Source: Evernia prunastri | Taxonomy: Eukaryota > Ascomycota > Lecanoromycetes > Lecanorales > Parmeliaceae | DNA: 64,000 nt | Assembly (NCBI GenBank): GCA_003184365.1 | Contig: NKYR01000029.1 | Span: forward strand, 186,001-250,000 | Direction: 5' to 3' | Shown here: positions 47,458 to 58,211 of the stretch, piece after piece | How positions within the stretch are numbered: the stretch's first letter is position 1 | Layout: every line of letters starts with the position of its first letter | Notes under the pieces: generated by a model | What the model saw: only the letters and a program-made list of their open reading frames with translations | Database searches by the model: none | Told to the model about the DNA's origin: nothing | Translations under genes and position numbers: made by a program

Positions 47458-47715
47458 AATTCTAAATATTCGCGCGTTCGCGATCTCTTTTATTATATAT
47501 TAAAATAATAATCTTAATATTATGAGATAGCAAGAACCTCTTTTTATAAAACTACGTAGTAACTAGACATTATACGAGGCGTAATAGACGAAATGCGAAG
47601 AAGTATACGTTTGATTATTAAGTAAATTAATAGTTAAAGAAGAAGAAATAAGAGATACGTAATTAAGCATTTCAATTAATCGCGCTACTTGCGACTTAGT
47701 AATATTGATCTTAAT

Positions 47716-48489
47716 CTCGTAAGTCGTCTTATCGATCTCGCTTTTATGACTATCTTTCTTCTTAAAAGATTTAAGTTTTAAGTTTTTTACGATTAAAAAC
47801 GAAAACTCTACGAGTTTATTAAGATTATTTATTGACTTTCTACTATTATAACGTAATCTTAGCTTTATATATATCTCGTAATTCGTTTAGAATTAACATT
47901 TTTTTATTACGCTAACGAATCGAATATACTAAGATGTCATGGTTCCAGGCCAGGCCTACCAGCCCAGCCCTACCGGCTTGACTAGTGGCCTTGGCGCACC
48001 ATGATATCTCAGCACTCCACTGTACATAGACACCTCCATACATGATATTCTATTCATTCTATGACATTACACTCTACCAGTCCGGTACTACGTCTAGACC
48101 CTGACATAAGATCAAAATATCGTAGCTAAATACTATTGAAATTTATCTTTTGACTACTATAAAAGATTTGTCGAGCGAGAAAGTTTTTTCGAGTCTTAGC
48201 GAGAAATATTATATAGATGCTCTTTAGTAGCTAGAAATAATTAATTAAGTATTTTATCTATACTTTTAATAGATTATAAGCTCGAAACGTAAGATATTTG
48301 TTTAATACTTGATTGATTGATTGCTTAATACGCCTATCTAGTAAACTACTTTACTAATCAGGGAGTTCCTCGAATATTTGTAGCGCTGAAGAAACCTTTC
48401 GGGCAAAAACTTCAACTTATCCTCTCGTGTTATCATTGTTGTCAACTCTTAGTCTTTGACTGTCAAGTTGTTGCCACAAACCACTGTCA
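47716..48489. repeat. 774-base segment, copy 1 of an exact duplication
   Basis: Identical to 48695-49468 at a constant offset of 979, including solo LTR C. The second copy is bounded by single Ns at 48694 and 49469, so it is probably an unresolved contig overlap and not a biological duplication. Confidence 0.85.
47935..48106. mobile_element. Solo LTR C (172 bases), target duplication TAAGA
   Basis: Starts TGTCATGGTTCC and ends CTAGACCCTGACA, flanked by TAAGA (47930-47934 and 48107-48111). GC-normal within AT-rich DNA and unlike LTRs A and B. An identical copy with the same flanks lies at 48914-49085 inside the duplicated segment. Confidence 0.85.
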
Positions 48490-48694
48490 CTTCCGTTCTC
48501 TTTCAGTCTGCCGCTATTGTTTCCGTGATTGTCTCCTTCTATGCCTTCTTTTTGCTTCCCCTCTTCTCCTTACCCTTTTTCTTGTTTTGGGTTTCTTTGT
48601 CTAGTCCTAGCGGTAATTTGGACCGAGCCAATTGCTCTTGGGCCAGCGAGAATTGATCGAGACGTCCTATTTTGATCATCCATCGTGCGGCAGN

Positions 48695-49468
48695 CTCGTA
48701 AGTCGTCTTATCGATCTCGCTTTTATGACTATCTTTCTTCTTAAAAGATTTAAGTTTTAAGTTTTTTACGATTAAAAACGAAAACTCTACGAGTTTATTA
48801 AGATTATTTATTGACTTTCTACTATTATAACGTAATCTTAGCTTTATATATATCTCGTAATTCGTTTAGAATTAACATTTTTTTATTACGCTAACGAATC
48901 GAATATACTAAGATGTCATGGTTCCAGGCCAGGCCTACCAGCCCAGCCCTACCGGCTTGACTAGTGGCCTTGGCGCACCATGATATCTCAGCACTCCACT
49001 GTACATAGACACCTCCATACATGATATTCTATTCATTCTATGACATTACACTCTACCAGTCCGGTACTACGTCTAGACCCTGACATAAGATCAAAATATC
49101 GTAGCTAAATACTATTGAAATTTATCTTTTGACTACTATAAAAGATTTGTCGAGCGAGAAAGTTTTTTCGAGTCTTAGCGAGAAATATTATATAGATGCT
49201 CTTTAGTAGCTAGAAATAATTAATTAAGTATTTTATCTATACTTTTAATAGATTATAAGCTCGAAACGTAAGATATTTGTTTAATACTTGATTGATTGAT
49301 TGCTTAATACGCCTATCTAGTAAACTACTTTACTAATCAGGGAGTTCCTCGAATATTTGTAGCGCTGAAGAAACCTTTCGGGCAAAAACTTCAACTTATC
49401 CTCTCGTGTTATCATTGTTGTCAACTCTTAGTCTTTGACTGTCAAGTTGTTGCCACAAACCACTGTCA
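48695..49468. repeat. 774-base segment, copy 2, bounded by Ns
   Basis: Exact repeat of 47716-48489. Lies between N at 48694 and N at 49469. The sequence to the right of 49469 may therefore not truly adjoin this block. Confidence 0.85.
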
Positions 49469-49469
49469 N

Positions 49470-50289
49470 ACCACATCCATCACTGCCTTCACACCCAGCA
49501 GTGACTTCGGGCCTCAGTGCGAGTGAGGTAGACGTTTCGGTTCTTCCCTGCCCTCGCTACTTTCAGCAGTCTCAGAGCGGGCTCCGGATCCAAGGGTATC
49601 CTGTCGCGTTGATAGAACGATATCACTTCACTGGTAGATAAGACCAGCTTCGGGCCTGAGTACGAGTCAGGTAAACAACGCGTCGGGTGGTTTTCATATC
49701 CCAGTGTCCCTTGTAGGTGTCGCATTGGGACAAGCCCAAAACAACATGAGATCTCTTGGCTCTGATGACTACCTTAGTAGCACCAGGTTCGTAGCCGGCA
49801 GCACGTACAGCTGGATCTCGTCGCCGGCCCATATTGTAGATATCCTACCCAGCTACCCTAATTTTGGTGGGGTTACCATACTTATTTGGGTAAGGAGGTA
49901 AAATAAGCGAATCTTGCGTTGCGCCCCTATCTTGCGCCCCCAGGACATCCCGCCCTCGCACACAGCCGTCCTCAACTCAATGATAACGTCATCATCCAAT
50001 ACAGGCAGTCCGATACTATGAGACAGGGTGGTGGGTATGCTCTTGAGGCCCAGGGTCTCTTTCTAGGCTGGATACGCGCCGGCGATATCGATACAATTCG
50101 GAATTTGGGTGGAGAGGGCGGAGAAGGAGGAGAAGATTTGCCTCAGAGGAGGATCATCGGAAGGATTACCGGCATTGCAAGAGTGTTTCAATGGGCATAA
50201 GGAGGTGGCACATGTGTGGAAGGCACTGTTGATACCATAAAAGCCTGATATTTGATTAATTATAAGGCTAATATACCGGAGAGCCAGGA
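49470..50289. other. GC-normal region with a repeated 30-base motif, no recognised gene
   Basis: Two related words, 'cttcgggcctcagtgcgagt' (about 49506) and 'cttcgggcctgagtacgagt' (about 49650), lie 144 bases apart; on the minus strand they translate as VYLTRTEARS and VYLTRTQARS. This may be a fragment of a repeated coding unit or transposon. No domain recognised. It may include the 3' flank of the adjoining transposase pseudogene. Confidence 0.35.
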
Positions 50290-51752
50290 TCACCATCTTT
50301 TGGGCTTTATCGGCCTACTAGTTCGTGAAAAAACCACCTCTTCTTCTACTACTACTTCTTCCACTACCTTTTTCATCACTTCTTTCTTACCTCTTCCTCC
50401 TTTTCCGCTTCCTCTGCCTCTTCCACTTCCATTTCCACTTCTACAGCCCCGACTACCTCGCTGCTATTGCTGTGATGAGGCTTCTGGTGGCGGTGTCTCA
50501 TCTCTTTCGAGCGGAGGTGAAGGTGTCTCGTCTCTTTCGGACGGAGGTGCAGGCGAGTGGTCTCTTTCGGGCTGCGGTGGGACACGGAATGTGAGTGGTG
50601 GGAGTGGTGTGAGTGGTAGGAGTGGGCCAGGTGTAAGAGGTATAGCAGCCTTCTTCTTGACCGGACTTCTACCTTTCTTCTTGTCTTTAAAAAGGGAGGG
50701 CTATAGGTAACTCCAGCTCCGCATATGCTTTTCTATAGCCGCCTTGACGAGGCTCTCCTTTCTTTCCTCAATAACGTCCAGATTTATAATTCTTGCTTTA
50801 CCCCAGTGCCCTTGCCTACGCTTAGTCTTATCCTTCTTCCGTTCGTCTGCTTTGATAAGGTCGTCGTTAGTACTTTTAAGCAGAGTGCTTGCTGCTAAGG
50901 CTGTATTGTATGCTTTACCAAGTTTCTCCGCTAGTGTTAGATTAGGATTTCTAGCCTTGATTTGCTATACTATCTTATTGACTTGCCGAGTATTTCTTAG
51001 AGTAAAAGAAACAGTAATAGTATCACCGATAGAAGATATGACCATTACTTCTGGGGGACTCTCTGGGTCAGGACTCGGTACTTCTAGTCCTAGTTTGTTA
51101 AGGACGATTTGTGGCTTAATTGGGAATAGTCCACTCTTTTGCTATGTACTCGTAATATTCCGTTCGGTTGCTGTATTCTTTCTCGCTATCTGGATAAGGC
51201 GAAGAAAGTCTGTCTTATCTATAGTGTAGCCTCCTCCACCTTGGCTACTTCTAATATATCGTGTCCACTCCTCTAAGTATTTACGGTATGTAGTTAATAG
51301 GGGCTGAAAGAATCCAACGTCTAATGGCTGAAGGATATATATAGTGTGAGCAGGTAAATACAGGAGAATAATATCGTTCCCGGTATAAAATTATATGACT
51401 TTCGTGCTGATATAGGAGGTATAGCCGTCAAATATGAGTAGACGATATTATCCTTTGCGGGTGTTTCTGGTCTGGGGATCGAAAGATCTATTAGAAGTAA
51501 GTCACAAACACCACATATATGAAGGATAAAGTGGAATATACTTGACAAACCACTCCAGGCCTAATATATTGTTAGTCCACCTATTTTTACTTACTATAAT
51601 CCATGCATCCTTATCCTCTACGACGTTACACCAACTCTTTATATGGCGCTTCCCTTTAAAGATAACAAACATCGAAAGAAGCCGCCCGGTAGCAGATATG
51701 TATTCGATAAGAGACACCTATTCTCGACTCCCGTCCTAAGCTTTGTATACAG

Positions 51753-52383
51753 CATCACCAAATCTGAAAAGTTCATTTCCGCAAGGATTCCGCCGGGTGC
51801 GCGCAGTTAGCACGATTCAGTAGACTTAGCAGTTGATGCCTATGTTAAACCATATACGCGAAGTTAGCAAGTCCGCCGTGCGATCCGCACGATCCGCAGG
51901 ATCCGCACGATTCGCAAAATTCGAATAATTTCGAATAATTTATATAAAGTCTTTAAGACTTAGTTAATAACTTATAATAATAGTCTATATATAATAGATA
52001 TAATAGGCTTAGTAATACGGGCCTATAACGCGCGTATATAATTTTTAAAAAAATTCGATTTAGACTATTTTTAGAATTATAGCGTTATTACTTATAGCGC
52101 TATAGAGTACCCGTTATTCTCGCTAACTTTAATTTTAACGTTAATTTTATTTTAGCGTCTCGCTTAATTTCGCTTATTTTTTTTTTTTTTTTTTTTTTTT
52201 TTTAGCAAATATACTCTGCTAAAAGCAAGAAATCCGCACGATTAGCAAGTCGAGCTTGCTAATAGTAGAAAATTCGCACTATTAGCAAGCTCGACTTGCT
52301 GATCGTGCGGATTTCTTGCTTTTCGCGCGATTCGCGCGATTCGCAATTTAATATTTAGCAGGAACTTTTCAGATTTGGTGATG
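51753..52383. mobile_element. TIR-bounded insertion (631 bases) inside the transposase pseudogene
   Basis: Both ends carry a perfect 22-base inverted repeat (left from CATCACCAAATCTG, right ending CAGATTTGGTGATG). It contains clustered 'cgcacgat' and 'gattcgcg' words, a T30-type run near 52170-52203, an AT-rich RIP-like stretch and a long hairpin (52221-52323). No coding sequence, so a non-autonomous element. No target duplication was identified, so exact ends are uncertain. Confidence 0.65.
52221..52323. repeat. 46-base inverted repeat (hairpin) with 11-base loop
   Basis: Arms 52221-52266 and 52278-52323 pair with one mismatch. The arm core is 'gcaagaaatccgcacgat' followed by a self-complementary 'agcaagtcgagcttgct'. 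The strand would fold into a very stable stem. Confidence 0.85.
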
Positions 52384-53148
52384 AGACAGATCATATTTAG
52401 AGTATATAATTCTCGACTTGCCAGCATTGCCAAGAGCTTGCCCTTTCTCATCCATATTGTAAGTATCCTCCTTCTGGATATTATACTTCTTTATCACTGT
52501 CTTAACAAGGGTGAACCAGCCCAGCAATGTCTCTACCTTATAAGTTGTGGCTCGTTCTTTGTCTAATGGCTGGCTGAAACGACTCTACAAATCGTCATAA
52601 CGGCTTAGAAACTTTCCTATCTAGTTGATACCTAGTGGCCGACGATCTCCTTTTTCTTCCAGCATTTCGTAAACCATATGTCGGACAAGGCCTACTGTCG
52701 GAGGCTAGCCCCACTCTGATACTAGTAGGATCCATAATCTCAGAGCCTCTTCCTCCCCAGGAGTCAGTCGTTGTTCGTCTTGATATACTTATAGACGAGA
52801 TTTCGTTTAAGACTTAACACGTCTATAAAGAGTACTCGGAGTAAGACTATAAAATAACGCAATTAGCTCGATAGCAGGTTTCTTTTTCGAGTCTGAGGAA
52901 CCGTTCAAGAAGGCTTCAAGGTCTCGATTATACTCTTGAATTGCAAGATCAAGGCGTTCTTTTTACGGTAGCTCCTCGCGGTCCTTTAGAGCCTTTGAAG
53001 CCATTGCTAAAGAAGAGAAAATATGATCCTTTCGTTGCAGCGGGACCGAGACTAAGTGAGTTATGAGGCTGCCTAGAATTGGAATATTCATGTGGGCGCT
53101 GCTCTGCTTTGACTCGAGCCACATATACAGTACCTCTGAGAGTCGATA

Positions 53149-53889
53149 ATGTCAGACGTAGTACAACACCCAACAAAGACCATGATAGTGGTAGGAGCTC
53201 GTGGTGCAGGTAAAGCGACTCTTATAGGCAATCTAATGTACAAAGTGAGTCAGCAGTGTGCCACCCCTCGCTCGGGCTGACAGCAGCAGTGTGGCGGCGT
53301 GGATATGATTCTCTTGGAGAAAATGCAGAAGGCCGGAATTCATAAGTATGACCAAGTGTTCGGATACTGCAAGCAGCATGGTATCAAGCCGGCCTTTGAA
53401 GCAAGGCATGCTACGGTCCTATTTATCGAAGAAGCCACGAGTGCGAATCGGCCGGACTACATGATCTACATGGTTGACGCCGCCACCAAGAAGCCACCCA
53501 TCGAACTCCTTGGATATGACGCACGAGCTACAAGTACCATAATCGTGGTCAATAAGATGTAGGTAACGAAGGTATATTAGGCTTCTGCTCAATGCTAAGG
53601 GTTGCAGGGATGCTTGCGACTGGTCCGAGGAAAGCTACAACCGAGCGCTTCTGACCGCTATTTCCCAGCTGGATGAACAAGGGATCCGTTTGAACAAGTA
53701 CGGTATATCCTAATTCACAAGGAGATAGTCACTAATGTAGGAGACTGCAACAGCCACGCAACCATACCTATCTCGGCTTTACATAGCGACAATGTCATTG
53801 AGACAAGTACAATGTCTCCATGGTTCACTTCCAAGTCATCGAAGCACAAGACCCTTGTTGAGGCAATTGATATTGCTGCCGGTGGGTAG
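53149..53889 (+). CDS. Degenerate, truncated EF-1alpha-like GTPase-domain gene
   Basis: Four exons: 53149-53244, 53290-53558, 53608-53702, 53741-53889; introns of 45, 49 and 38 bases, all GT-AG and in phase; 202 residues. Order and wording follow the G domain of elongation factor 1-alpha: 'MIVVGARGAGKATLIGNLMY', 'CGGVDMILLEKMQKAGIHKY', 'IIVVNKMDACDWSEESYN', 'TIPISALHSDNVIE' and 'STMSPWF', 'KTLVEAIDIAAGG'. The NKMD box is intact. The P-loop has Ala where Ser/Thr should bind magnesium (GKA), and the DxxG switch reads DAAT. Domains 2 and 3 are absent. It is probably a decayed or repurposed paralogue that cannot hydrolyse GTP normally. The frame is open throughout, so expression is possible. It starts 145 bases from the transposase pseudogene, divergently. 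Confidence 0.65.
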
Positions 53890-55295
53890 CCCTATGAGGT
53901 AGCTTTCCAGCACCCAAGATTATCAGGCTACCATCTTGATGGGTTTTGCTCACAGTAGTTGACTCACAAAGTAATAAGGGAAATAGAAAAGGTACTCAGC
54001 TGTTTAGCTATCTTCTTCTGCAGGTGCAAACTCACCTTGTTTGCTTCCACGCCGCGCTTGACTATTTGCAACGAAATTTCATCATCCTAGGGCGTTTCCA
54101 AGCTCACTGTAAGGCAGCCATGAACCAGCGCAGACGCCCTTGTATTCCCATCTCCATCCGCTGTGTCTCCCTTCAATAACCTTTGTAATCTCCCAGCCCT
54201 ACCCTTGAGTTGTATAGCATCATTCCGGCCCGGTGCCGGTGACTCCGCTGGTGGAGGATCGTAAAACAATGAGAACAGCGCCGACCGCTCCGCAGAATCG
54301 AAAGGCTGGATTGATCAAATGTCTACAATCATATAAAAAGGCGGATATTACCAGGTAGGCAGATGATAGTTTGCTTCGACATCTCTCATGCTATATGTGA
54401 CGTCTTCACACCCGCTCTCTATCGCCCTCGACAACGTTCAAGTTGGTTTATTTTTACTCATTACACGCGGTGATTATTGATGAGATCATCAAGCTCTTTG
54501 ATAAATCTGTTTGGTCCCTTCGAGTCATTGTCAGAGTGACTGAATTGGTAATGTGCCTAACTACCCGACTGGAGAGACAATTTCCAGCTTACGGCGATCA
54601 CTCCAGGGTGAATCGACTGTCTGATCCGAAGACGACTGCCACACGACCAACGAGAGAAATACCCCTCCACAAGTCTGCCTAGCCGAGTAGACAGGGATCC
54701 CCCCTCGACCGTGATCGGGTGACATAGCATGAGGGGGGGCTGAGCATAAAGCCGAGTAGCGAAGGTGAGTCAAAATCAAGGCATGAAAAGAAAAGATGGT
54801 GTGCTCGCCTTGATCGACAGTGCTATTCGCGTATTGTTGTATCTGCCTGGCTGCGGCGACCAGGTTTGAGCATTCATCTCGTTCCAGTAACGTGGTCTTG
54901 AGACGGTGATTCCACCATAGATTTATGATCTTATATTTGGTCCTTGACAATATCAGGGGGCGCATCTCGGATATTCACCGGGTGGATTTCATCGAAACAA
55001 TTACCTAATAGTTCAACAATTGTCAACCTTTCCCATTCCCTTGGTGTGGCCGATTCATAACACTAAGTTTCCCCGCCTTTCTTGGCCAATTAGCGTTGGT
55101 CCATGTTTAATTATCAGATCACACGACCAAAGGTATTATAAAGGCGCATCACTGGAAAGCGTCGTTCAGCTCTCCGCACAGCATCATTCTTATGATACCG
55201 GTATTCCCGACGCCTATTCCAGAGCAAAGGGAAGAGAAAGAGGACCGATCACTCAACCATAAAAAGCTAAGGTTCTCAGGATAAAAGCCCAGGCT
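53890..55295. other. Intergenic, 1.4 kb, no recognised gene
   Basis: No domain-bearing frame found. The region after the GTPase gene does not continue with EF-1alpha domains 2 or 3. A minus-strand frame of 134 codons (54965-54561) has no recognisable features. Confidence 0.4.
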
Positions 55296-57510
55296 ATGGC
55301 GAAGAAGAAAAACATTGTCATCGAGTCTGCCACTAGTGCAGCGCTACAGTGGCATTTCGGCATAGTCACCGAACCGCCTTCAGACCGCGTTGGGAAAGAG
55401 TACCTTGCTCAACACCTACCGAAGCATTATCAGTTAGAAGGTAATACTCTTGTACGTTGCTCCGCTCCCCAGACGTGGGTTTTACGTTGAGCTCCATCTA
55501 GATTGTCAAGAAGACAGGGCTGTCAGTTGCGCCCAAACAGCTAGCGACAAACCAAGCAAAAGCTAAGAAAACTTTTCACATTGTTCGCGCAGATTTTTCC
55601 AGACCAGCAGCATCCAAGCAGGCATCAGAGGATCGGCCCAAGGGGTTGGAGCCGGTTGGAGACCCTCATCGATCTTTGTTATCGTGTCAGCTAGAGCTAA
55701 GCTCAACGCCCCATGCGGTGGCGAGCTCTGCTACCCAGGCTCCCCAAGCTCCCGTCACTGTCTCAGATGAATTAGGGGTCTGTGAACACTCCTTGGCCAA
55801 AGCATATTCAAGCTTTACAATGGATGACAGACCGGCTGCCTTTGACCATCAACTCACATTCTTTTCCGATTCAGGCTCGAAATCCAACGTCACTCAACCT
55901 TGTGACAACGGTTCCGTAGAAGCCGCAAGGACCACCCCGCTTTTCTTAGGAAAAATGTTGGATGGATCGAAATTGGGGACATTTAACCAATACGGGCTCC
56001 TATGCAAAGCCGTAGCAACGAGGGAGAGCCAGCATCTTCCAGAATCGACACCATCAAAATTTCCTCGCGTCTGTAACTACGATCCTCGAATTTTCCTCAA
56101 CGTGAATGCGCCTTGGTCTACCTTTATCTGCGGCTCCCAAGGATCTGGCAAGAGCTACACGCTTTCCTGTATCCTGGAAAACTGTCTGATATCCTCAGGA
56201 CTAGGGCAGTTGCCAAGGCCCCTCGCCGCCATCGTCTTTCACTATGACACTTTCACGTCCTATGGAAGCAGGCAGCTTTGTGAAGCAGCATACCTTTGTT
56301 CTTCTGGTGTACCTGTCAAAGTCCTAGTCTCCCCAACAAATTTTTGGCGGATGAAGCAAACGTATGAAAATCTCCCCCTCTCATCGCCCGGTAGCCGAAA
56401 GCCCGAAGTTGTTCGTATGAAATTCCAAGACAAGCATCTAGACGTAGCGCGGATGATGAGCATGATGGCCGTGAGCGACAAGGACGGCCCCATACCACTA
56501 TACATTGAAGTCTGGATTAAGTCAAACCCATTCTCGTGAACCTCATTCTTATAGTCAGCAGGTCATCCTCCGCATCCTACGAGAAATGGCAGTGGAGAGT
56601 CAGGGTGCTCCAGGTTTAGATTATGATGCTTTCCGAAAAAAGGTCGATGCAGAAGCGTTCACGGGTCAGCAAATCGCGCCGCTAAAGCTCCGCCTCGAGC
56701 TGCTAGAAAGCTTCATGGACCGACCTTCCAAGGCTGGGGAAGGGCAGCAAGTACCCACCTTCCCTGATACCAAGGCTGGTAGACAAGCGAGAAGTAAATG
56801 GTTCGCCCAAAAGGCCCAAGAAAAATCCATAGAAAAGCAATCTGCGGATAGGGTTTGGGACTTAAAGCCAGGCACCCTTACCATCGTTGACCTAAGCTGC
56901 CCTTTTGTCGACGAGAGCTCTGCCTGCGCACTCTTCAGCATTTACCTCGATCTTTTCCTCGAGAGTCGCAATACCGCAAGTCGCATTGTCGCGCTTGACG
57001 AAGCGCACAAGGTAGAAATCGCCTTCCCAACACCATGCATCCACCGAGCAATCAGGTCCGACTGACCACATCATCTAGTTCATGACCGCCACCGCCGCAG
57101 CGACCGCTTTCACGGATAAGCTGCTCCAGCTCATCCGCCAACAGCGCCATCTCGCAACCCGTGTCGTCATCTCAACTCAAGAGCCCACCATCTCGCCACG
57201 CCTCCTGGACCTGTGCACGGTAACGGTCGTGCACCGCTTCACATCCCCGGAATGGTTTCACACCCTCCGCGACCACCTCGCTGGCGTCAGCACGCTCGAC
57301 GAACTGGGAGTGGCGGCGAAGCGCGATGCTCGGAGCATATTCGTGGAGATTGTGGAGCTGGAGCCGGGGGAGGCATTAATATTTAGTCCGTCGGCCATGC
57401 TAGAGCCGGTGGAGGGCAAGGCGCCAAGGAAATTGGGCATGGAGTGGCTAAAGGTCAGAGTCAGGAGGAGGCTGACGGAGGATGGGGGAAAGAGTATCTT
57501 GGCCACTTAG
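55296..57510 (+). CDS. HerA/FtsK-like P-loop ATPase of a conserved ascomycete family
   Basis: Four exons: 55296-55451, 55502-56509, 56562-57011, 57079-57510; GT-AG introns of 50, 52 and 67 bases, all in phase 0; 681 residues. Walker A 'GSQGSGKSY' is at about residues 263-271 ('FICGSQGSGKSYTLSCILEN'). Walker B with its acid pair is 'IVALDEAHK' (about 530-538). Downstream are a sensor-like 'RVVISTQEPTISPRLLDLC' and 'VHRFTSPEWFHTLRDHL'. 'GTLTIVDLSCPFVDESSACA' resembles the core strand of HerA-type ATPases. I recall intact homologues in many Pezizomycotina annotated only as hypothetical or P-loop NTPase, so the role (perhaps DNA- or protein-pumping) is unknown. The N-terminal 210 residues are Ser/Ala-rich and variable. 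Intron 3 falls exactly after the Walker B motif. No inactivating change seen. Confidence 0.85.
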
Positions 57511-57871
57511 CGTGGGTTATGAACGCTAGAGTCGCGTTGGAGAACCAGGGGAGCTCCGGCTTATCGTTGTCCGTTGCTTGGTCACGGCGCGGACGGCATC
57601 GGACACCCTTGGGTCTCAAGCAAACGAGGGGAATGAAGGGTACAGGCTGGATGAGAGTGTGCGATAATGCGAGGTGAAGTCGATAGCGGAACAGCTGAGC
57701 TGAGTCGAGCCTGCTGCTGAATGCAATTGGATGCAGTCGTCCGATGTTGGTGTGAATAGATCACCCAAGCTGCCATAGTGCGAGGCCGTTTTCCAACTGG
57801 ATGGCCTCAACTGTTTCAGGGTATCATGCTACGAGCTAGACGAGGCAGATTGTGATGGATTTATTTGTTCG

Positions 57872-57934
57872 AATAACATAGCATTTCTGAATAAACGGCT
57901 TCGTTGATAGAGGGTAGAACTGGGGCTAAGTTAA

Positions 57935-57974
<40 letters not shown>

Positions 57975-58038
57975 CTCGCTTCGATTTTACTGGAAGGCGA
58001 TACACGACCACATTCGTCCCAAACATAACATCTCCATC
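57872..58038. repeat. Left flank of the gap, copy 1 (includes a CT microsatellite)
   Basis: Matches 58049-58211 except for four fewer bases in the (CT)n tract of the second copy. Probably the two sides of one locus not merged by the assembler. Confidence 0.85.
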
Positions 58039-58048
58039 NNNNNNNNNN
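58039..58048. other. Assembly gap (10 N)
   Basis: Ten undetermined bases directly between two near-identical flanks. The length is a placeholder. Confidence 0.95.
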
Positions 58049-58111
58049 AATAACATAGCATTTCTGAATAAACGGCTTCGTTGATAGAGGGTAGAACTGG
58101 GGCTAAGTTAA

Positions 58112-58147
<36 letters not shown>

Positions 58148-58211
58148 CTCGCTTCGATTTTACTGGAAGGCGATACACGACCACATTCGTCCCAAACATA
58201 ACATCTCCATC
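58049..58211. repeat. Right flank of the gap, copy 2
   Basis: Second copy of the flank sequence, including a (CT)n tract at about 58114-58144. Confidence 0.85.

Larger units (their letters stand above)
40241..49468. repeat. Second AT-rich RIP-like block
   Basis: Same dinucleotide pattern as the first block: CpA and TpG nearly absent, CpG kept, TpA abundant. It contains the full-length LTR retrotransposon 40630-47457, solo LTR C and the exact 774-base duplication. All open frames inside are short and compositionally degenerate. Islands at 40640-41030 and 48370-48690 have ordinary composition. Confidence 0.75.
50290..53004 (-). pseudogene. Fot1/pogo-type (CENP-B HTH plus DDE_1) transposase, inactivated
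   Basis: Reading leftwards from ATG 53004, pieces match the family in order: 'MASKALKDREELP', 'QRLTPGEEEALRLWI' (CENP-B-type helix-turn-helix), 'KYNIQKEDTYNMDEKGQALG', then after an insertion 'VSLIEYISATGRLLSMFVIF', 'NNILGLEWFVKY', 'LLTTYRKYLEEWTRYI', and a basic, acidic and proline-rich tail ending 'RPIKPKRW'. Many stops interrupt it, often TAG where Trp or Gln is expected ('PLGIN-stop-IGKF', 'DDL-stop-SRFS'), and frames shift around 51300-51480. Changes of this C-to-T/G-to-A type suggest RIP-like decay. A 0.6-kb TIR insertion (51753-52383) splits it. Terminal repeats of the element itself were not found. Confidence 0.85.

Noticed and set aside
47716..49468. Recent segmental duplication or tandem retroelements
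   Set aside because: Exact identity and flanking single Ns fit an assembly overlap better.
50252..50710. Ser/Pro/Leu-rich plus-strand frame
   Set aside because: Antisense of the low-complexity C-terminal tail of the transposase pseudogene.
57936..58144. CRISPR-like or regulatory repeats at the CT tracts
   Set aside because: Simple dinucleotide microsatellites duplicated by the scaffold overlap.
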